Assembly: GCF_024679095.1 (NCBI RefSeq)
Contig: NC_066522.1
Coordinates: 14,581,753-14,645,752 of the forward strand
Length of the DNA: 64,000 nt
Reading direction: 5' to 3'
From: Eriocheir sinensis
Taxonomy: Eukaryota; Arthropoda; Malacostraca; Decapoda; Varunidae
Position numbers and translations under genes: made by a program. Below the pieces are notes generated by a model. That model had not been told where the DNA came from. It saw only the letters and a program-made list of their open reading frames with translations, and did not search any database. Of the stretch, positions 62,015 to 64,000 are shown in pieces. The stretch's first letter is position 1; every line of letters begins with the position of its first letter.

Positions 62015-63470
62015 TTTATTTTGTGAGAAGCGACTGTGATATTTTTGCAAGGCAACGTCCGCCACCCATGTGAGGGCGAGGCACTATTTATAACGACATG
62101 GTGATGAACACACTCGGGGAACACCGCCAAACACTGTTCGAGGGCCGGTGGTGGAAAACTATTGTGCCAAAACTAAACCAACACTTTCATGTCTAAACTT
62201 CTGCCACCGTAAACCCCGTCGAATTTTGGTGCTCGTTAGGCATAATGACACACCGCGGCCCGCGGAAGACTCGGTGACAGACTCAGGTCGCTGCCTGGCG
62301 ACAGTGCCCCATAAAGGGATATTTTTAAATGAACATTACCAAAAATGGAATTGTAGAGCATTTATACATGATGTTAAGGCTGCATAATGATGCTGTTACC
62401 TTCCAATTATGTCGGAGCGCTTTTCAGTGTCACGCTTGCGTAAGATTGCACATTAACGTTACTTGAGAATGTACAGAATGTTTTGGTACTCAGTCCAACA
62501 CAGATTTAAGTAATTTATTATTAAATTGAAACTTTTATTTTCTAATGTTGAAACATTACGTAAATGCTTCTAGATTTATGATTTTTTTCCGATGTACTGA
62601 ATTATTAACAAAAATACATTTTTCATATTCTGTTTCGAGAATAGCTACGGTTATGAGTGATTGCACGACCGCTGATGTTTATTTTTATGAACACATACAA
62701 TGAGAATGAAGGACAATCATGATAATTATTTTAGCCTCTTATAATAATGTAATATTTAATAAAAATATTCTTTTTTCTTGCTTTCTCGCAATCAGGTCGT
62801 TAAAAAAATATCTTTCTTTATAACATTCACTTCACCACACGGACACGACTAGACAGTTTCAGTAACATGGGTTCACTAAACACGTAGTAGGATCATGTAA
62901 TTTTTTCTTACACTGAACTTTTTCCTCGCAAGACATTTACCATCCCTTAAGTCAGACCTGCGACTGTCATTCCTCTCAATGTCGTCACGCGCTGGCAATG
63001 ACGCGCTGGCATGTCCTTTCCACCGGGCAAATAAGTTTCCACATGATCTCTTATATAGTCTCTTATTACATTTTCCTCTTCCTTATCACCACTGAACTGA
63101 TACCAATGCTCAGGCACTTCTTCCTTTGCATCGTGACAGGGCGAGGCCTACTATTTCACTTATTTTTTTTTTACGAATATCAATCTTTATTATTTACTTT
63201 CTGGGACTACTAATGTTTTTTTTTGGAGTTTTCCTCGTATTTGTTTATGTGTTTCTGTCACCGATGCACTTTACTTTCTGTATTTGTATTTTCTAACCTC
63301 TATCTTCTATTTTCTATTTTTATTTTCTGTCTTTTCTATCTATTTTCCGTCTCCTTTTAGTCTTTTTTTCTCTTTTTTTCCCTTTCGTTTAGTCCATCAC
63401 CATAGTTTTTTTTCTTTCTTTTACTCCACCGGTTTAATTTTTCTCTTCTGTCCTCCTCTATATTTTCTCT
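62009..63470. other. AT-rich intergenic DNA
   Basis: No gene, RNA or repeat family recognised; several T-rich stretches. Confidence 0.5.
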
Positions 63471-63474
63471 CAGC

Positions 63475-63607
63475 TTTTCTCTTTTCTTCTTTTCTTCACT
63501 TTTCTCTTCTCTTCTCTTCTCTTCTTTCCTCACTTCTCATCTTTTCTCTTCCCTTCTCTTCTCTTCTCTTCTCTTCTCTTCTCTTCTCTTCTCTTCTCTT
63601 CTCTTCT
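63475..63607. repeat. (TCTTC)n pentanucleotide tract
   Basis: A pyrimidine-only strand built of CTCTT/TCTTC units, nearly perfect from about 63545 to 63607. Confidence 0.93.
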
Positions 63608-64000
63608 TAGTTCACGTGACGGAGATAGCCTATGCCCCCAACCCTTGATCTACGGTGGCGACTTCCATTAAACCGCACTGTTTATCTCATTTCTCTTCAT
63701 TCCTATCCGCACTTATCACAACGTTTCGTCCAGCGGTGTGTTTTCCGTCACCCCAAACGTTTATGTCCATGGAGGTATTAAGGTATTTCTGTCTGTGTCT
63801 TCCTCTGGTCCTTAGACTCCCTTCCTTTGCCCAATAACCCTTGTTGGCCCCGATTTTATATTCTTGTAACTCCATATTTTTTTTTTTATCGCCATTATAT
63901 TTATTTCGCATCCACAGTTTACACCACTTGAGCTATAGAGTTGCATTTTCCGTTCTTCTGTAGGTATCTATGTCTTTCTGTTTTCCTTCGTCTTCCTTTC

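Overview
The window reads as nuclear DNA of an arthropod, most likely a decapod crustacean. It has intron-split genes with GT-AG junctions, arthropod-like protein sequences, many long pure microsatellites (GA, CA, TA, ATT) and several non-LTR retrotransposon and SINE families of the kind that fill crab and shrimp genomes. The species assignment is inference; nothing here is bacterial or viral.

Four host genes can be built from start to stop codon with every splice junction in phase. (1) Minus strand 11789-19518: a 12-exon, 583-residue homologue of APPBP2, the TPR substrate receptor of a cullin-2 ubiquitin ligase. (2) Plus strand 27046-41759: a 6-exon, 289-residue cyclase-family (KynB/isatin-hydrolase-like) metal hydrolase with a signal peptide, all expected metal ligands and a hydrophobic C-terminal tail. 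(3) Plus strand 46833-52870: a 9-exon, 476-residue RTN4IP1-like NADPH oxidoreductase with an N-terminal membrane anchor. (4) Minus strand 57815-60860: a 3-exon, 689-residue SMYD4-like TPR/MYND/SET protein. Genes 3 and 4 converge tail to tail. The four do not form an evident pathway; they are ordinary single-copy genes set among repeats.

Layout: 1-7.9 kb is intergenic, with microsatellites, an old LINE tail and a MITE-like pair; 7.9-10.5 kb is a decayed CR1-like LINE; 10.5-11.8 kb holds a large TA tract; 11.8-19.5 kb is APPBP2, with LINE debris in intron 1; 20-21.4 kb is a microsatellite cluster including a 520-bp ATT tract; 21.4-23.3 kb is a frameshifted L2/CR1-like LINE; 23.4-25.3 kb holds two SINEs flanking a hAT-like non-autonomous element; 27-41.8 kb is the hydrolase gene, whose introns carry two LINE copies, LINE remnants, a SINE with a TA tail, MITE-like copies and a 99-bp intron-to-intron duplication; 42-46.8 kb is intergenic with SINE and A-rich duplications; 46.8-52.9 kb is RTN4IP1; 52.9-57.8 kb is an AT-rich tail-to-tail spacer; 57.8-60.9 kb is SMYD4-like; 61-64 kb is upstream DNA with a GC-rich stretch and a pyrimidine pentamer tract.

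I found no evidence of a new defence or enzymatic system. The most interesting points are the secreted, possibly membrane-tethered KynB-like hydrolase with a copy of its tail-coding segment 200 bp downstream; the short-TIR repeat family with several copies here; the hAT-like element; the SINEs sharing a core; and the RTN4IP1 stop codon lying inside a strong splice-donor sequence.
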